Shown: in pieces, positions 32,901 to 42,499 of the stretch
Numbering within the stretch: the first letter of the stretch is position 1
Layout of the letters: each line of letters starts with the position of its first letter
Notes under the pieces: model-generated
Database searches by the model: none
The model's input: only the letters and a program-made list of their open reading frames with translations
Told to the model about the DNA's origin: nothing
Position numbers and translations under genes: made by a program
NCBI GenBank assembly: GCA_022266195.1
Contig: WHVY01000001.1
Coordinates: 10,230,001-10,294,000, forward strand
Source: Tetranychus cinnabarinus
Lineage: Eukaryota; Arthropoda; Arachnida; Trombidiformes; Tetranychidae
Length of the DNA stretch: 64,000 bases
Direction of reading: 5' to 3'

Positions 32901-35593
32901 AATGCAGTCTTGAATCTTTCTTCTTTCGGAATTTCAATTTGATAATAACCTTGTGCCAAATCTAATTGAATGAAAAATTTGTTTCCTTTGAGTTGATTTA
33001 TAGCATCATCGATGTTCGGTGTTGGATAAGCCCTTTTATTGATTAATTTGTTGATTTCTATGTAGCTTGTTACCATTCGCCATGTACCATTAGGCTTTGG
33101 AACTACGAACGCAGGGGCTCCACCTCCTGAATCTGATTCTTCAACTATATTATTTTCAATCAATTCATCGATTATCTTTTTCAATTCAGTTCTCATTTTC
33201 TCACTTGATCTAAATGGTTTACTTTTAGGCACAGGTAAATTTCCGATATCAATTCTGAAATTTGTAACCTCAGCTGCTACGCAGCCTAAATCAAACTTAT
33301 GTTCTGAGAAAGCGGCTTTCTCAGTTAATAAAGTTTGCAAAATTTTCTGTCGATCTGCTTCATCTAATTCTTTGTTGATTCTTTCATTTAACTGCTTTTT
33401 CATATCATCAATGTCTGCTGGAAAATCTTCAGTAAACTCTTCGAATTCATCGATTCTTGCAATTATCTCACTTTTGTTTTCTGGGTAATTAACTTTGAAA
33501 GTATTAATATGAGTTGCTTTAAATTCTTCTTTTTCAACTGATGCATTTGGACTAGGAAGGAGCGGCTCCTTCCTTTTGTCTTTCATTAAATACAATTTGT
33601 TCAAATCTTGTTTTCCTTGATACCAATCATGCAATAACAGGTTTATTTCTTGTTTTGTTGGCTTTTCAATTTTTAACTGATAAGGTAATTCCATGTTTCT
33701 TTCTCTTGTCCAAATTCTGTAGGGTCTATTCTTTTTACCCTCGATTATACAATTAGTATACTTGATTAAATTTTCACCAATGATCAATTCATTTGAGATT
33801 CCATTCACCACATAGGCAACGCATATTCTCCAGTCGTCACCACTGTAAACTTTTAAAGGCATAATAGCATTACAATCCATCGCATTTGCATTAATTGCTG
33901 CGAATCGCATCTTGTATGGGTAAACCAGTAAATTAACTTTTTCAGCCAATTCTTCTGAAATTAGTGTAGTGCAAGCTCCTGTATCTATCATAGCTTCAAC
34001 ATCTACTTCATTGATTTTAAAGTTGATAATTGGATAGCGTTCTTTATACTTTTCTTTACCACTTTTAGCAATAACTTTTAGTGCTGCTATTGATGAATCT
34101 GATAATTGCTCTTCACCAACATGATTAACTTTTGCTTCATTTTTAGGAAGATCGGCTCTTCCTTTATTGTTCTTTCTGTAACAGTCTTTTTCGAGATGCC
34201 CTTGTTTGTTGCAGTAATTACAAGTTCTTGATTCTCTATTTTCATAAACTTTTTCATTTCTTTCATTTGTTCTTTCTCTTGGTTTATCTTCATCTCTGCT
34301 TGAAGATTCTTTTGGTTTATCATAACGATTGAACCCTCTTCTTTGATAACTTCTTGTAGGTGAATTTCTTGGTCTTACAACTTTTCGACTTTGAGTCTTT
34401 TGCCAAAATTGAATAATCTTTTGCTCCATTGCATTTAAACTTTCAAATTCTTTATCTCCGAATTCAATTCTTATGTAGTGCTTAACTGTAGTTGCCAACA
34501 TGAAACATTTTGCTTCTTCTGTTAATTTTGAACTGTAAACTTTGATTGCTCTATTAACTTTTCTCAGGAATTCATATGGATCATCATATCCATTGTAAGA
34601 TTCATTGAATAATATATTTCTTGCTTTAGCTTTTTCTTTAGTTGTGACTGATGACTTTATCATCATTTGTTTCCATTCATCATAACTGACCCATCCATGG
34701 TCTCTTTTAATTGCATCGCTTTCATCCTTAGCGTGCTCGAATAACAATGTTGAAACATGGTCAATCCAATGTTCCTTTTTCTTATCAATAATAATCAATT
34801 CTTTTTCACAGTTTTCCAAAAACTCAATAAAAGTTCTTTCACCTTGAGGATATCTGTTCTTGTTTAGTCGATTGTAGGTTTCTTTCAAACGCATTTGCTC
34901 ATTAATATCACAATTTGACTGGCGACCTTCATTTTGACTTTCATTTCTTTGGATAGCACAATAGCTATTAGCGAGAACTGCAGCTTGACCACTCTTTAAA
35001 CCCATTTCTTTGAATTCATCTTTTGTCATTCTTTGCAGCGACTCTTTTGAAATGATTTCATTCTCCACCAAAATTTTGATTGACTCGTTTGAGATTCCCA
35101 ATGACCTTAAGTCGAAAGCATATGCCCAATGATTCATTGATTCATATATCGTATCTTCCGTCGTTTCCACGTCTTCTCTATCCGCGTAGAGCTTTTGAAC
35201 TGCATGAGCTTCAATTATATCTTTTCTTAACTTTGTATCAGGTTTACTGTGAATACCTTGAATTCCTAATTCGTATGCAATGTTTTGAAGTTCTTGATGA
35301 GTTAAATCACCATAGGTTCTTTCTACTTTAGCCATGTTTAGTAAATCACCTCTTGTATCTGTGCTTTCGTTGATTGATTCAGATTCCAGATTCTGTTCTG
35401 ACTCGGAATCTTCTTCTTCTTTAATTGTCTCTTCAGCCTTTTTATCTTTTTCTTCGTTTGATGACTCCTCTTGATTTTCGATGTCGTTGTCTTCCAAATT
35501 GATAAGATCAACGATTTCAGCAACTTTCACTCCAATTACTGATGCTTCTAAATTGTTCATTAACTTTTTACCTCGAGATGGAATCTTTTCCAC
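29915..35593 (-). CDS. Gag-Pol polyprotein of gypsy element A
   Basis: 1892 aa in one uninterrupted frame, with no Gag/Pol frameshift. About residues 90-130 look SAP-like, and about 157-210 SAM-like (LRSLGISNESIKILVENEII, then L-x-x-M-T-x-D-E-F-K-E-M-G-L). Capsid-like sequence extends to ~400. The zinc knuckle is C458-x2-C-x4-H-x4-C471. The protease has D537-T-G-A. RT has LPMGLSDAPSYFQ and Y940-F-D-D. RNase H carries D1092-A-S. The integrase has an HHCC region ending C-A-N-C-D-E-C at 1384-1390, then D1419-x58-D1478-x35-E1514. After integrase, ~190 residues (about 1700-1892) are low-complexity Glu/Asn/Gln/Ser. All catalytic residues look intact, so the element may be autonomous. Several of the element's palindromes lie in this coding sequence. 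Confidence 0.95.
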   Translation of the reverse strand: MEKIPSRGKKLMNNLEASVIGVKVAEIVDLINLEDNDIENQEESSNEEKDKKAEETIKEEEDSESEQNLESESINESTDTRGDLLNMAKVERTYGDLTHQELQNIAYELGIQGIHSKPDTKLRKDIIEAHAVQKLYADREDVETTEDTIYESMNHWAYAFDLRSLGISNESIKILVENEIISKESLQRMTKDEFKEMGLKSGQAAVLANSYCAIQRNESQNEGRQSNCDINEQMRLKETYNRLNKNRYPQGERTFIEFLENCEKELIIIDKKKEHWIDHVSTLLFEHAKDESDAIKRDHGWVSYDEWKQMMIKSSVTTKEKAKARNILFNESYNGYDDPYEFLRKVNRAIKVYSSKLTEEAKCFMLATTVKHYIRIEFGDKEFESLNAMEQKIIQFWQKTQSRKVVRPRNSPTRSYQRRGFNRYDKPKESSSRDEDKPRERTNERNEKVYENRESRTCNYCNKQGHLEKDCYRKNNKGRADLPKNEAKVNHVGEEQLSDSSIAALKVIAKSGKEKYKERYPIINFKINEVDVEAMIDTGACTTLISEELAEKVNLLVYPYKMRFAAINANAMDCNAIMPLKVYSGDDWRICVAYVVNGISNELIIGENLIKYTNCIIEGKKNRPYRIWTRERNMELPYQLKIEKPTKQEINLLLHDWYQGKQDLNKLYLMKDKRKEPLLPSPNASVEKEEFKATHINTFKVNYPENKSEIIARIDEFEEFTEDFPADIDDMKKQLNERINKELDEADRQKILQTLLTEKAAFSEHKFDLGCVAAEVTNFRIDIGNLPVPKSKPFRSSEKMRTELKKIIDELIENNIVEESDSGGGAPAFVVPKPNGTWRMVTSYIEINKLINKRAYPTPNIDDAINQLKGNKFFIQLDLAQGYYQIEIPKEERFKTAFVTEFGCYQYKRLPMGLSDAPSYFQETINKVLGELKYECCFGYFDDIIVYGKTIDQLCENFVKVSKRLKLYGLKSRVEKLNAGVTEFVCLGHLVSGNTVKPDPKKIERLKEMNPPTSQKGIRSHLGMFNYFSRFIKNYAEIAAPLQELIKAKYKNLSFKLEGKYLESWTNLKNALTKECMLTHFYPERETKLNVDASAVAIGGILSQKDENEIWKPIYFFGCKLQKYQQNYTTTEKECAAVVYACRKFSHYLRFQDFVIEVDHCALCELKHKRFKVTRIMRWQTELAEFNFTVVYKPGKTHPSDCLSRSNEFSHRPQGEFEDDHYDKHLNHVKEIKEETSDQELKRENEILEEETAKFMLKLIREKDYVDQIQAKNLIASIKSPKFNQEEEDKIKTHQLKDSRIQFILNELNNGRMNKKFEKKNGILFKTMSDGSFRVYLPDSLVNEVFEVYHNSIEAGHYGHKPTIAKIKQDFYFPNMDEIVQQKCANCDECLEFKTKTVKEGRAKAMKVPNSPFERIQMDMIGPFPLSKNKNRYVLVAIDCLTRYGMAMECKNGNSKEVIKFLMSIINQYGLMKELQTDNGRNFVSKEIKEFAAEREIKLINSTPYHPQTNGMVERLNGILKTRIAIYTSNENEWDKDLQNHVFSYNNAIKKDLGKSPFMLLHGFQPRIIIHNKYQIDPSYQDKEIEETRKEVKEKLEQNSAKSAHERNKKLKEPEFKRGDLVKIKPIPYTTGPGFAKKKFAGKFIILQTRDSAVEVINVFTNEIKVINYDRIRMANGAKPHNYELLLSRNPRKSMEERAALSDNNLKKAQEKQKENYESSQEANMNSRNEEMEERNQDTEDESNGNFNSQASTIINSQNATQDENQNNSLNETMNSESTQEIRKQSEVNKNSAQNSKSNQEIYEDMNIEGRQENQEGENESSILNNRKSQEVNQEKEDNEAQRRNRSFSNQNQSETRNNSNDEEILNQTKKQKRKYVRRTFEPHQMSRRFKS

Positions 35594-36653
35594 TCTACAA
35601 AACTTTTGAATTTGCTTTCTTGATTAGATTTTAAAACTTGATTTTGATTTCAACTTTTAGTCTTTGACTTTAACTTGACCTTTTGTCTTAACTTTGATTT
35701 AACTCGATTTCTTTTCTTTAATTTCAGCTTCTTTTCTTGGATTTTGAATTTAGACTTCTTTAATCTTTGAATTAGATTCCTTGAATCTTTAGATTAGACT
35801 TAATCTTTGATTTTAACTTTGGATTTAGACTTCTTGTCTTTGACTTTGAATTCGACCTTTGACTTTGATAATGATTTTTATCTTGGCTTAGCTTTGCTTT
35901 GATTTGATAGAAGGAGCGGCTCCTTCTTGATTAATCTCAGCTTTTCTAATTCTTGATGACAACAATTTCAGTGCTTTTAGTCTTAATTGATTGACCTTTG
36001 CACAATTAACAGCAATCTTAATTTTAACACCAAATAAAACTTGACTTTTAATTGTTCTTTTGTTTAAACAGCTTTTTCATTCACAGAAAAAAAAATGGCT
36101 ACCATTCAGCAAAATTAGAATAGTTTTTGTTCACTTAGCTTGAGAAAGAGCGGCTCTTTCTCTTAGCTTTCTTTTAGTTCTTTTTCTTTCAATTTTATCA
36201 CTTTATTCAGTTCAATTTTTATCTTCAGTTGGTTTAATTTGATTTCAGGTTGATTCAGTTTGATTTAAGTTGATTTAGGTTGATTTCAATTTTCACAATT
36301 TAACAATTTTCACAATTTTCACAATAATTAAAGTTGATTTTCGTGTCGCAACACAAGTATATGAGAGAGTGTAACCTCCAGCTTTGTCTTCCCTCTTAAC
36401 ACTACCCTCGATCCGTAACGGATATAAGTAAAACTTTACTCGATCACGCATGCGGTTATTAAATTCTATCAGGAAATGAGTTTTTCTCTTTATGACCACG
36501 AGTTTAGATGACCTCAACGAGCTCAATTGGGACCACCCGACCAGTGGGGAAAGAGCGGCTCTTTCCTGTTGGTCTCTAATGGGTTATATAATTCGTGCAC
36601 TAATTACGAACCCTGAGTCTTAGATCTATCAGCTTTGACATCTCCACCAAATC
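35594..36653 (-). other. 5' leader of element A
   Basis: About 1.06 kb between 5' LTR and gag with no long frame. It contains simple TTGATTT-type repeats and three strong palindromes (35910-35928, 36142-36162, 36547-36566). The primer-binding site is at its LTR-proximal end. Confidence 0.7.
36632..36649 (-). promoter_or_regulatory. primer-binding site of element A
   Basis: On the minus strand TGGTGGAGATGTCAAAG follows the 5' LTR after a 4-nt gap, consistent with priming by a tRNA ending ...GACATCTCCACCA. I did not identify the tRNA. Confidence 0.6.
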
Positions 36654-37102
36654 TGTAGGGAACAGGCTCACAGATTAAAAGCACAAAATAATCAAAACAG
36701 CAGAACAAAGGACCAAAATAGGGAAACTGATTTAGATGTAAAGACTTTTATTTAAAGACTCAGAATTTAGAACCAAATGACAGATACAGATATAAGGGTT
36801 AAAGTGTTAGAGTTCAGATTACACTGGAGGTTAGTAAATGAGTTTAGTTAAACATAATTTTAAAGGTTAACATAAATAGTAAAATATTAGGCATCTAGCC
36901 TTACAAAATAAAAGTAAACTAATGTGTTACTAATGTGTGATGTGTGTGTGAAGGAGCGGTTCCTTCACTTTTATACAAATCTCAATCAAAGTCTTTCTTA
37001 ATCTTATCTTTGACAATTCAAGTTAATTGGTTTAATAAAGTTTGATTCATTGGAAAGCAGTTATGCTTTCCCCTTCCTTTAGCTTTATCTATTCCCCTTA
37101 CA
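36654..37102 (-). repeat. 5' LTR of element A
   Basis: 449 bp, apparently identical to 25640-26088. The TATA-like box is at about 36968-36975 (minus strand), overlapped by a GTGAAGGA..TCCTTCAC palindrome at 36948-36968 lying where transcription would start. Confidence 0.95.
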
Positions 37103-37888
37103 ATGATAATCCTTACAGTTAGTTGCATATGGTGGCTTAAGTAGATTGTCTATTACCCTGATATAACTGATTAAAAATAAACTCGGTTTCTCTTTCGGTT
37201 TGACCACTGTATAAGATTGTAAAGGTCCACGAGGTAAATCCAACGGCGAGTGGATGTAAAACATTACGTCATCCCATGACTTGAAGATTTCATCATATAA
37301 ATCTATATGGTACATTGCACCAGGATTTGGCGAGTGTATTAATCTACTTCTATTGAATCGTATATAATCCGAATAATTGGTACCATAACGACAAGCAACA
37401 TGATAGCAAACATGAGGATCTCTAAGATAAGTTCTAGTTGTACAAAATATCTCGTGATTTCGTTGTAAACCGTTGAAATTTCCTGTTTTATTGTAAATTA
37501 TGATATCCTTGAATAGTGAATCAGCTTTGATTACTAGTTTGTAAAACTTAGCAACAGTAAAATGTTTCTCGACAAATCCTTCGAAATCGTCTGCTCCCAT
37601 CTCGGCGAAACATTGTCGAATAGCTTTTGATCTGTTTCCCTTGTCGTCGTCTATGATTGTACAGTTATCAGGTAACAAATCTGGATGGTGAATTGCCCAT
37701 GCCGTCCAATTGACTGCATCTAAAAACTGTACACAAAATGTTATATCAGGAGCGGTAAGCCAATCGGGAAAATCAATATCGAGCAATGTGATAACATTAA
37801 ATTCAAGATAATCCATTGTTGTAAAGTATAACTGATATGAACACACAATTATACAGAGAAGTGTGAATAGCTTTTTCAATAAAAACAT
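37103..37888 (-). pseudogene. 5' half of DEG/ENaC member 3, split by insertion
   Basis: This encodes the first ~262 residues, from MFLLKKLFTLLC at 37888 through TM1 and the first half of the extracellular domain (CTTRTYLRDPHVCYHVACRY, PLDLPRGPLQSY, LKPPYATNCKDYH). There it meets the ATGAT duplication and LTR. The frame is intact up to the insertion. The rest of the gene is at 24981-25639. A truncated protein reading a few residues into the LTR (stop at 37085) is possible but would lack TM2. Confidence 0.85.
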
Positions 37889-38043
37889 TCTGCACTAAAT
37901 ATTAGCAAGATTTTCTGTCATGATATAACTATTCAGATGTCAATTTGAAACTTTATTGAGATTGACAAAATTTAACTAATATTAGATATAATAACTATAA
38001 AATATAACTCAATTCGTTCTTTGAAAAAATTTTGCATATCAAA

Positions 38044-38098
38044 GCCGTTTCACGTCAAATAAGTATTTAAATTTGATCAATAATTTGAACATGCAAAC
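38044..38098 (-). promoter_or_regulatory. conserved upstream module of DEG/ENaC member 3
   Basis: GCCGTTTCACGTCAAAT, then TTGATCAATAATTTGAA, then CATGCAAAC, about 155-210 bp upstream of the start of the split gene. Confidence 0.5.
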
Positions 38099-38099
38099 A

Positions 38100-38753
38100 A
38101 AAAGTTTGACGTATGAATATATTTATTGATTAATCTAAATAAGGTTCATTAGATATTTTCACACCGATTGGTGATGTTAATTAAGTTTTAATAGATACCA
38201 TATTTGCTGTATAATGAATATAAATGTTGTGATCTTATGTAGAGTACATTTTTAGACATTTAAGACGAGTTGGAATTAAATTAGAGTGGAAGAAGAGTAA
38301 GAGATTGATATAAAGTTCAAGATCATTCCTTGATCATTCCAGAATAAGCGCAACTTAATCAAGCTTTGGTTTCGCGAAAGTTTTTCCTCTCGATTTGACT
38401 TTGCACTTTTGGCTAACCAGTAATAATTTAAACAACCGAAATAGATATTTCTTGTGAATTTGGATGAGAATCAGTTGATATGATAACCAGCCAATAAAAC
38501 ATGTAAAACAGTATCTTTACATCAAATTTATTTTATTTAATTTCAGTCGTAAGCTTACAACAGGTAAAGCTCATTAATGTTTAGAATTGACTTCAGGCGA
38601 ATCGCGTGGCTGCTTTGTTAGTGCAACATGGCCTTAAAGTTATTCTCGTTTTATTTCAATCATAGAGATTGTTGATCAACAGAAAAATGAAAAGCAAAAC
38701 TTGAAAGAAAAATCAAAGTTAATCGACGTTGATTGAAACATTACATTGTTTCT
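38100..38753. other. intergenic array flank
   Basis: No gene seen. The block at about 38660-38763, just 3' of member 4, is partly duplicated at 50384-50492. Confidence 0.5.
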
Positions 38754-40229
38754 TTAAAATATCCCGGTCTGATAGACTGAACGGCGCGATTCACTGATGC
38801 TACGGCTTTCAGGAATAGCAGCCCTGAATCGACTTGATAGACCATATGTTCGGTAATACATAATTGTTGGTCGTTCAACATTATTTTGTTTTTGATTCAT
38901 TTGTTCACGATTTAAGTTAACTGCTTTCATTTGTAGTCCTTCATGACGATGTAAAATATTATACCACACAAAGTTGCTGATATTTTTTAGCTTTAATAAG
39001 TGATTCCCTAATGAGCCTAGATGATTTACCATACTGAAACCGAACCAAATACCGAGAATGGAACCAATGTTGACTACATAAGTCTCCAAAAACACAGCTG
39101 GTGACTTTACCAACTTTATATCAGGATTCGTTGGAGCAAAAATTGTGAAAATACTCGGAATATTTTCATTGACAATAAGAAATCGCTCATACCCAATGAT
39201 ATATGGTATGTAATATGAGCTGTTGCACTCTGGTTGTATCACCAACTTTCCACATTCATTTCGTATTTCGTTGAGTTTGTCTTTATATTTATACCTCAAT
39301 CTATTAGAAAAATTGGCTTCAATTTCTTGTGGATTCTCAATAATCGTCTGATACATTACAAAACTTGGATCCAGTTGAAGTGTTTTACTATTCAAGCAAT
39401 TCTCATACTTGTGTATTAGTGATCGGGTGCCGTCAACATCATCGTGATAGTTCCTGCAGTTAGTTGCATATGGTGGTTCAAGTAGACTGTCAATTATGCT
39501 GACGAAACTGATTAAAAATAAACTTGGTTTGTCTTTTGGTTTAACGACTGTATAAGAATGAATCGGGCCTCGCGGTAAATCTAACGGCGAGTGAATGTAA
39601 ACAAAAACGTGGTCCCAAAATTGGAAGATTTCATTATGTAAGTCTAAAATGTACAATATTCCAAGATTCGGTGCATGTATCAATCTCTTCCTATTAAATC
39701 GTGCGTAATCCGATGGATTGGTACCATTGCGACAGGCAACATGATAGCAAACATGAGGATCCTTAAGATAAGTTCTAGTTGCACAAAACACCTCGTGATT
39801 TCGTTGCAACCCATTGAAATAACCCGTTTTATTGTAAAATGTGATATCAATGAATAAGGATTCAGCTTTGATGATTATCTTGTAAAATTTAGCAACAGTA
39901 AAATGTTGCTCGACAAATCCTTCGAAATCGTCTGCTCCCATCTCGGCGAAACATTCACGAATATGTTCTGATCTTTTTTCCTTCACATCTTCTATGATCG
40001 TACAGTTATCTGGCAACAAATCTGGATGGTGAATTGCCCAAGCCGTCCAGTTGACTGCATCTATAAACTGTATACACAATGTTACATCTGGAGCGGTAAA
40101 CCGATCGTGAAAATCAATATCGAGTAATGTGATAACATTAAATTCAAGATAATCCACTGTTGTAAGATACAACTGATATGAACAAACAATTATGCAGATA
40201 ATTGTGAACAGTTTTTTCAATAAGAACAT
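38754..40229 (-). CDS. divergent DEG/ENaC channel, array member 4
   Basis: A single exon of 491 aa from the ATG at 40229 (MFLLKKLFTIIC); an in-frame ATG six codons upstream (40247) is also possible. The layout is as in the other members: TM1, Cys-containing ectodomain (ATRTYLKDPHVCYHVACRNG), and TM2 with GSILGIWFGFSMVNHLGSL. H-to-N in the post-pore HHLG motif and a longer C-terminus (RRSVYQTGIF) are private to this copy. Its upstream module is diverged (AAAGCCGGATCT near 40371, CATGCAAAC near 40411). No disabling changes seen. Confidence 0.8.
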   Translation of the reverse strand: MFLLKKLFTIICIIVCSYQLYLTTVDYLEFNVITLLDIDFHDRFTAPDVTLCIQFIDAVNWTAWAIHHPDLLPDNCTIIEDVKEKRSEHIRECFAEMGADDFEGFVEQHFTVAKFYKIIIKAESLFIDITFYNKTGYFNGLQRNHEVFCATRTYLKDPHVCYHVACRNGTNPSDYARFNRKRLIHAPNLGILYILDLHNEIFQFWDHVFVYIHSPLDLPRGPIHSYTVVKPKDKPSLFLISFVSIIDSLLEPPYATNCRNYHDDVDGTRSLIHKYENCLNSKTLQLDPSFVMYQTIIENPQEIEANFSNRLRYKYKDKLNEIRNECGKLVIQPECNSSYYIPYIIGYERFLIVNENIPSIFTIFAPTNPDIKLVKSPAVFLETYVVNIGSILGIWFGFSMVNHLGSLGNHLLKLKNISNFVWYNILHRHEGLQMKAVNLNREQMNQKQNNVERPTIMYYRTYGLSSRFRAAIPESRSISESRRSVYQTGIF

Positions 40230-40249
40230 TTTTGCACTGAATAGCAAGA

Positions 40250-40871
40250 TTTACTGTTTGTCAACATGAAGCTATTTAGATATCAAGTTGAGACTTTATT
40301 GATGAAAATTTTACTAAACTCAAATTCGTTCTTTGAAACAAAAAATTTATTATGAAAATTTGCTCGTAAAAGCCGGATCTAAATATGATAAAATCTGATC
40401 AATAAATTGTACATGCAAACAAAAAATTGTTAAAAATTGTGACAATTTTTGGTGAAAATTTTGGCTATATATTTGATGATTCACCTAAATACGGTTTATT
40501 ATTATAGATATTTCAATTATTCATCGATTGATGATGTTCATTAAGTTTTAATTGTTAATTCTTCGCCTTTTCCGCTTAGATCATCGACATTATTCGAATT
40601 TGGCCTTTTTTCTAGCCTGTTGGTAAAGTGTTGGTCTGATGAAAGTTTTTCATATTGATTTTACTTTTCCCTCAAAGTAGACTAAAACTAAATTTAACAA
40701 CCGAAATAGATATTTCTTGCGAAGTAAATCAATTGATTTTGAAATGAGATTATCCAATTGATGTAAAGATCACTCAATAAAATGGGCAAACAGTATGAAA
40801 AGTTTTATTTATTTTCAGGAACAAGCTTGGTGAAACAAAGAGGCCTTGAGATTATTATTATTCTAGATTCC
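40250..40871. other. intergenic array flank
   Basis: No gene. It contains a diverged upstream module of member 4 and the repeated block ATCATCGACATTATTCGAAT near 40580 shared between duplication units. Confidence 0.5.
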
Positions 40872-42311
40872 CTAGTTTGAGCTAATCCTATGGTTATCGC
40901 CGATATCAGTTCTGGCTCGTAAACGATGTGTTCGGTAATATATAATAGTTGGAAGATCGGCAGTCTTTTGTTTTTGATTCATTTGTTCACAATTAAAGTT
41001 GACTGATTTTTTTAGTAGTCCTTCATAGCGATGACAAATATTATACCACACAAGTTTACTGATATTTTTTAACTTTGATAAGTGTTTGCCTAATGAGCCT
41101 AGATGATGAACCATACTGAAACCAAACCAAATACCGAGTATGGAACCAATGCTGACTACATAAGTCTCCAAAAGGAAAACTGGCGACTTTTTCAGCTCTA
41201 TGTCAGGATTCGTTGGAGCCATGATTAAGAAGACACTTGGAAATTTATAATGAATGTTAAGGAATCGTTCATGGCCTATAACATAAGGTATGTAATATAA
41301 GCTTTTGCACTCTGGTTGTCTTACCAATTTTTCACACTCAGCTCGTATCTCGTTGAGTTTATCTTTATATTTATACCTCAATCTATTAGAAAAATTGGCT
41401 TCAATTTCTTGTGGATTCTCAAGCATCGTCTGATACATAACAAAACTCTGATCCAATCTAAGTGTTTGATTATTTAAACATTGCTCATATTTGTGCATTA
41501 ATGATCGGGTGCCTTCAACATCATCATGGTAGTTCCTACAGTTAGTTGCATATGGTGGCTCAAGTAGACTGTCAATTATCTTAATATAACTGATGAAAAA
41601 TAAACTCGGTTTCTCTTTTGGTTTGATGACTGTATGAGTTTGAAAAGGTCCACGCGGCAAATCTAATGGCGAGTGGATGTAAACAAAAATTTGGTCCCAT
41701 ACCTTGAAGAAGACATTATATATGTCCAAATAGTACAATGTACCAGGAGTTGGCGCGTGTATCGCTCTGCTTCTATTAAAACGTACGAAATTCGATAAAT
41801 TGGTAGCATTACGGCAGGCAACATGATAGCAAACATGAGGGTCTTTCAAATAAGTCTTAGTTGCACAAAATATCTCGTGTTTCTGTTCTAAGCCATTGAA
41901 ATATTCTGTTTTATTGTATATTCTGATATCCTCGAATAGTGATTCAGCTTTGATGATTATTTTGTAAAATTTAGCCACAGTAAAATGTTGCTCGACAAAT
42001 CCTTCGAAATCGTCTGCTCCCATCTCAGCGAAACAGGCACGAATATGTTCTGATCTGTTTTCTTTCTCATCGTCCATGATTGTACAGTTATCAGGTAATA
42101 GATTTGGATGGTGAATTGCCCAAGCGGTCCAGTTGACTGCATTCATAAACTGTACACAAAATGTTATATCAGGAACGGTAAGCCAATCGGGAAAATCAAT
42201 ATCAAGTAATGTGATAACATTAAATTCAAGATAATCCATTGTTGTAAAATACAACTGATATGAACATACTATTATACAGAGAATTGTGAATATTTTTTTG
42301 AATATAAACAT
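40872..42311 (-). CDS. divergent DEG/ENaC channel, array member 5
   Basis: 479-aa single exon starting MFIFKKIFTILC at 42311. TM1 is near the N-terminus and the extracellular Cys pattern is retained (CATKTYLKDPHVCYHVACRN). TM2 has GSILGIWFGFSMVHHLGSL. It is the most diverged of the intact copies in the mid-ectodomain (IHAPTPGTLYYLDIYNVF), and has a shorter C-terminal tail (RARTDIGDNHRISSN) resembling the split member 3. Its 3' flank resembles that of member 3 (around 24900-24980), suggesting these two are closest relatives. Confidence 0.8.
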   Translation of the reverse strand: MFIFKKIFTILCIIVCSYQLYFTTMDYLEFNVITLLDIDFPDWLTVPDITFCVQFMNAVNWTAWAIHHPNLLPDNCTIMDDEKENRSEHIRACFAEMGADDFEGFVEQHFTVAKFYKIIIKAESLFEDIRIYNKTEYFNGLEQKHEIFCATKTYLKDPHVCYHVACRNATNLSNFVRFNRSRAIHAPTPGTLYYLDIYNVFFKVWDQIFVYIHSPLDLPRGPFQTHTVIKPKEKPSLFFISYIKIIDSLLEPPYATNCRNYHDDVEGTRSLMHKYEQCLNNQTLRLDQSFVMYQTMLENPQEIEANFSNRLRYKYKDKLNEIRAECEKLVRQPECKSLYYIPYVIGHERFLNIHYKFPSVFLIMAPTNPDIELKKSPVFLLETYVVSIGSILGIWFGFSMVHHLGSLGKHLSKLKNISKLVWYNICHRYEGLLKKSVNFNCEQMNQKQKTADLPTIIYYRTHRLRARTDIGDNHRISSN

Positions 42312-42442
42312 TTTTGCACCAAATCGTTTAAAAAAACTACTTAAATATCAAGTTCAGACTACTTTGAGTCTGATAAAAATTGTTTTAAACTCATATTAGT
42401 TCTTTGAATCAAAAATTTTATGATGAAAAGTTACTGGCAATA

Positions 42443-42493
42443 GTTGTTTCACGCCAAATATATATTTGAAATTTGATCAATAAGTTGACATGC
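42443..42493 (-). promoter_or_regulatory. conserved upstream module of DEG/ENaC member 5
   Basis: GTTGTTTCACGCCAAAT, then TTGATCAATAAGTTG, then ACATGCAAAC; spacing as in the other copies. Confidence 0.45.
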
Positions 42494-42499
42494 AAACAA

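Larger units (their letters stand above)
25640..37102 (-). mobile_element. Ty3/gypsy LTR retrotransposon A, with RING-exonuclease ORF
   Basis: 11,463 bp with two 449-bp LTRs I read as identical, beginning TGTAGGG and ending CCCTTACA, flanked by ATGAT. Minus-strand order: 5' LTR, ~1-kb leader, Gag-Pol, 1.3-kb spacer, 784-aa ORF, purine tract, 3' LTR. Pol order (protease, RT, RNase H, integrase) is Ty3/gypsy. Identical LTRs and long intact frames mean a recent insertion, possibly still active. No env is present; a zinc-finger/exonuclease ORF takes its place. About 18 near-perfect palindromes with core GAGCSGCTC are spread through LTRs, leader, spacer and coding sequence. Confidence 0.95.
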
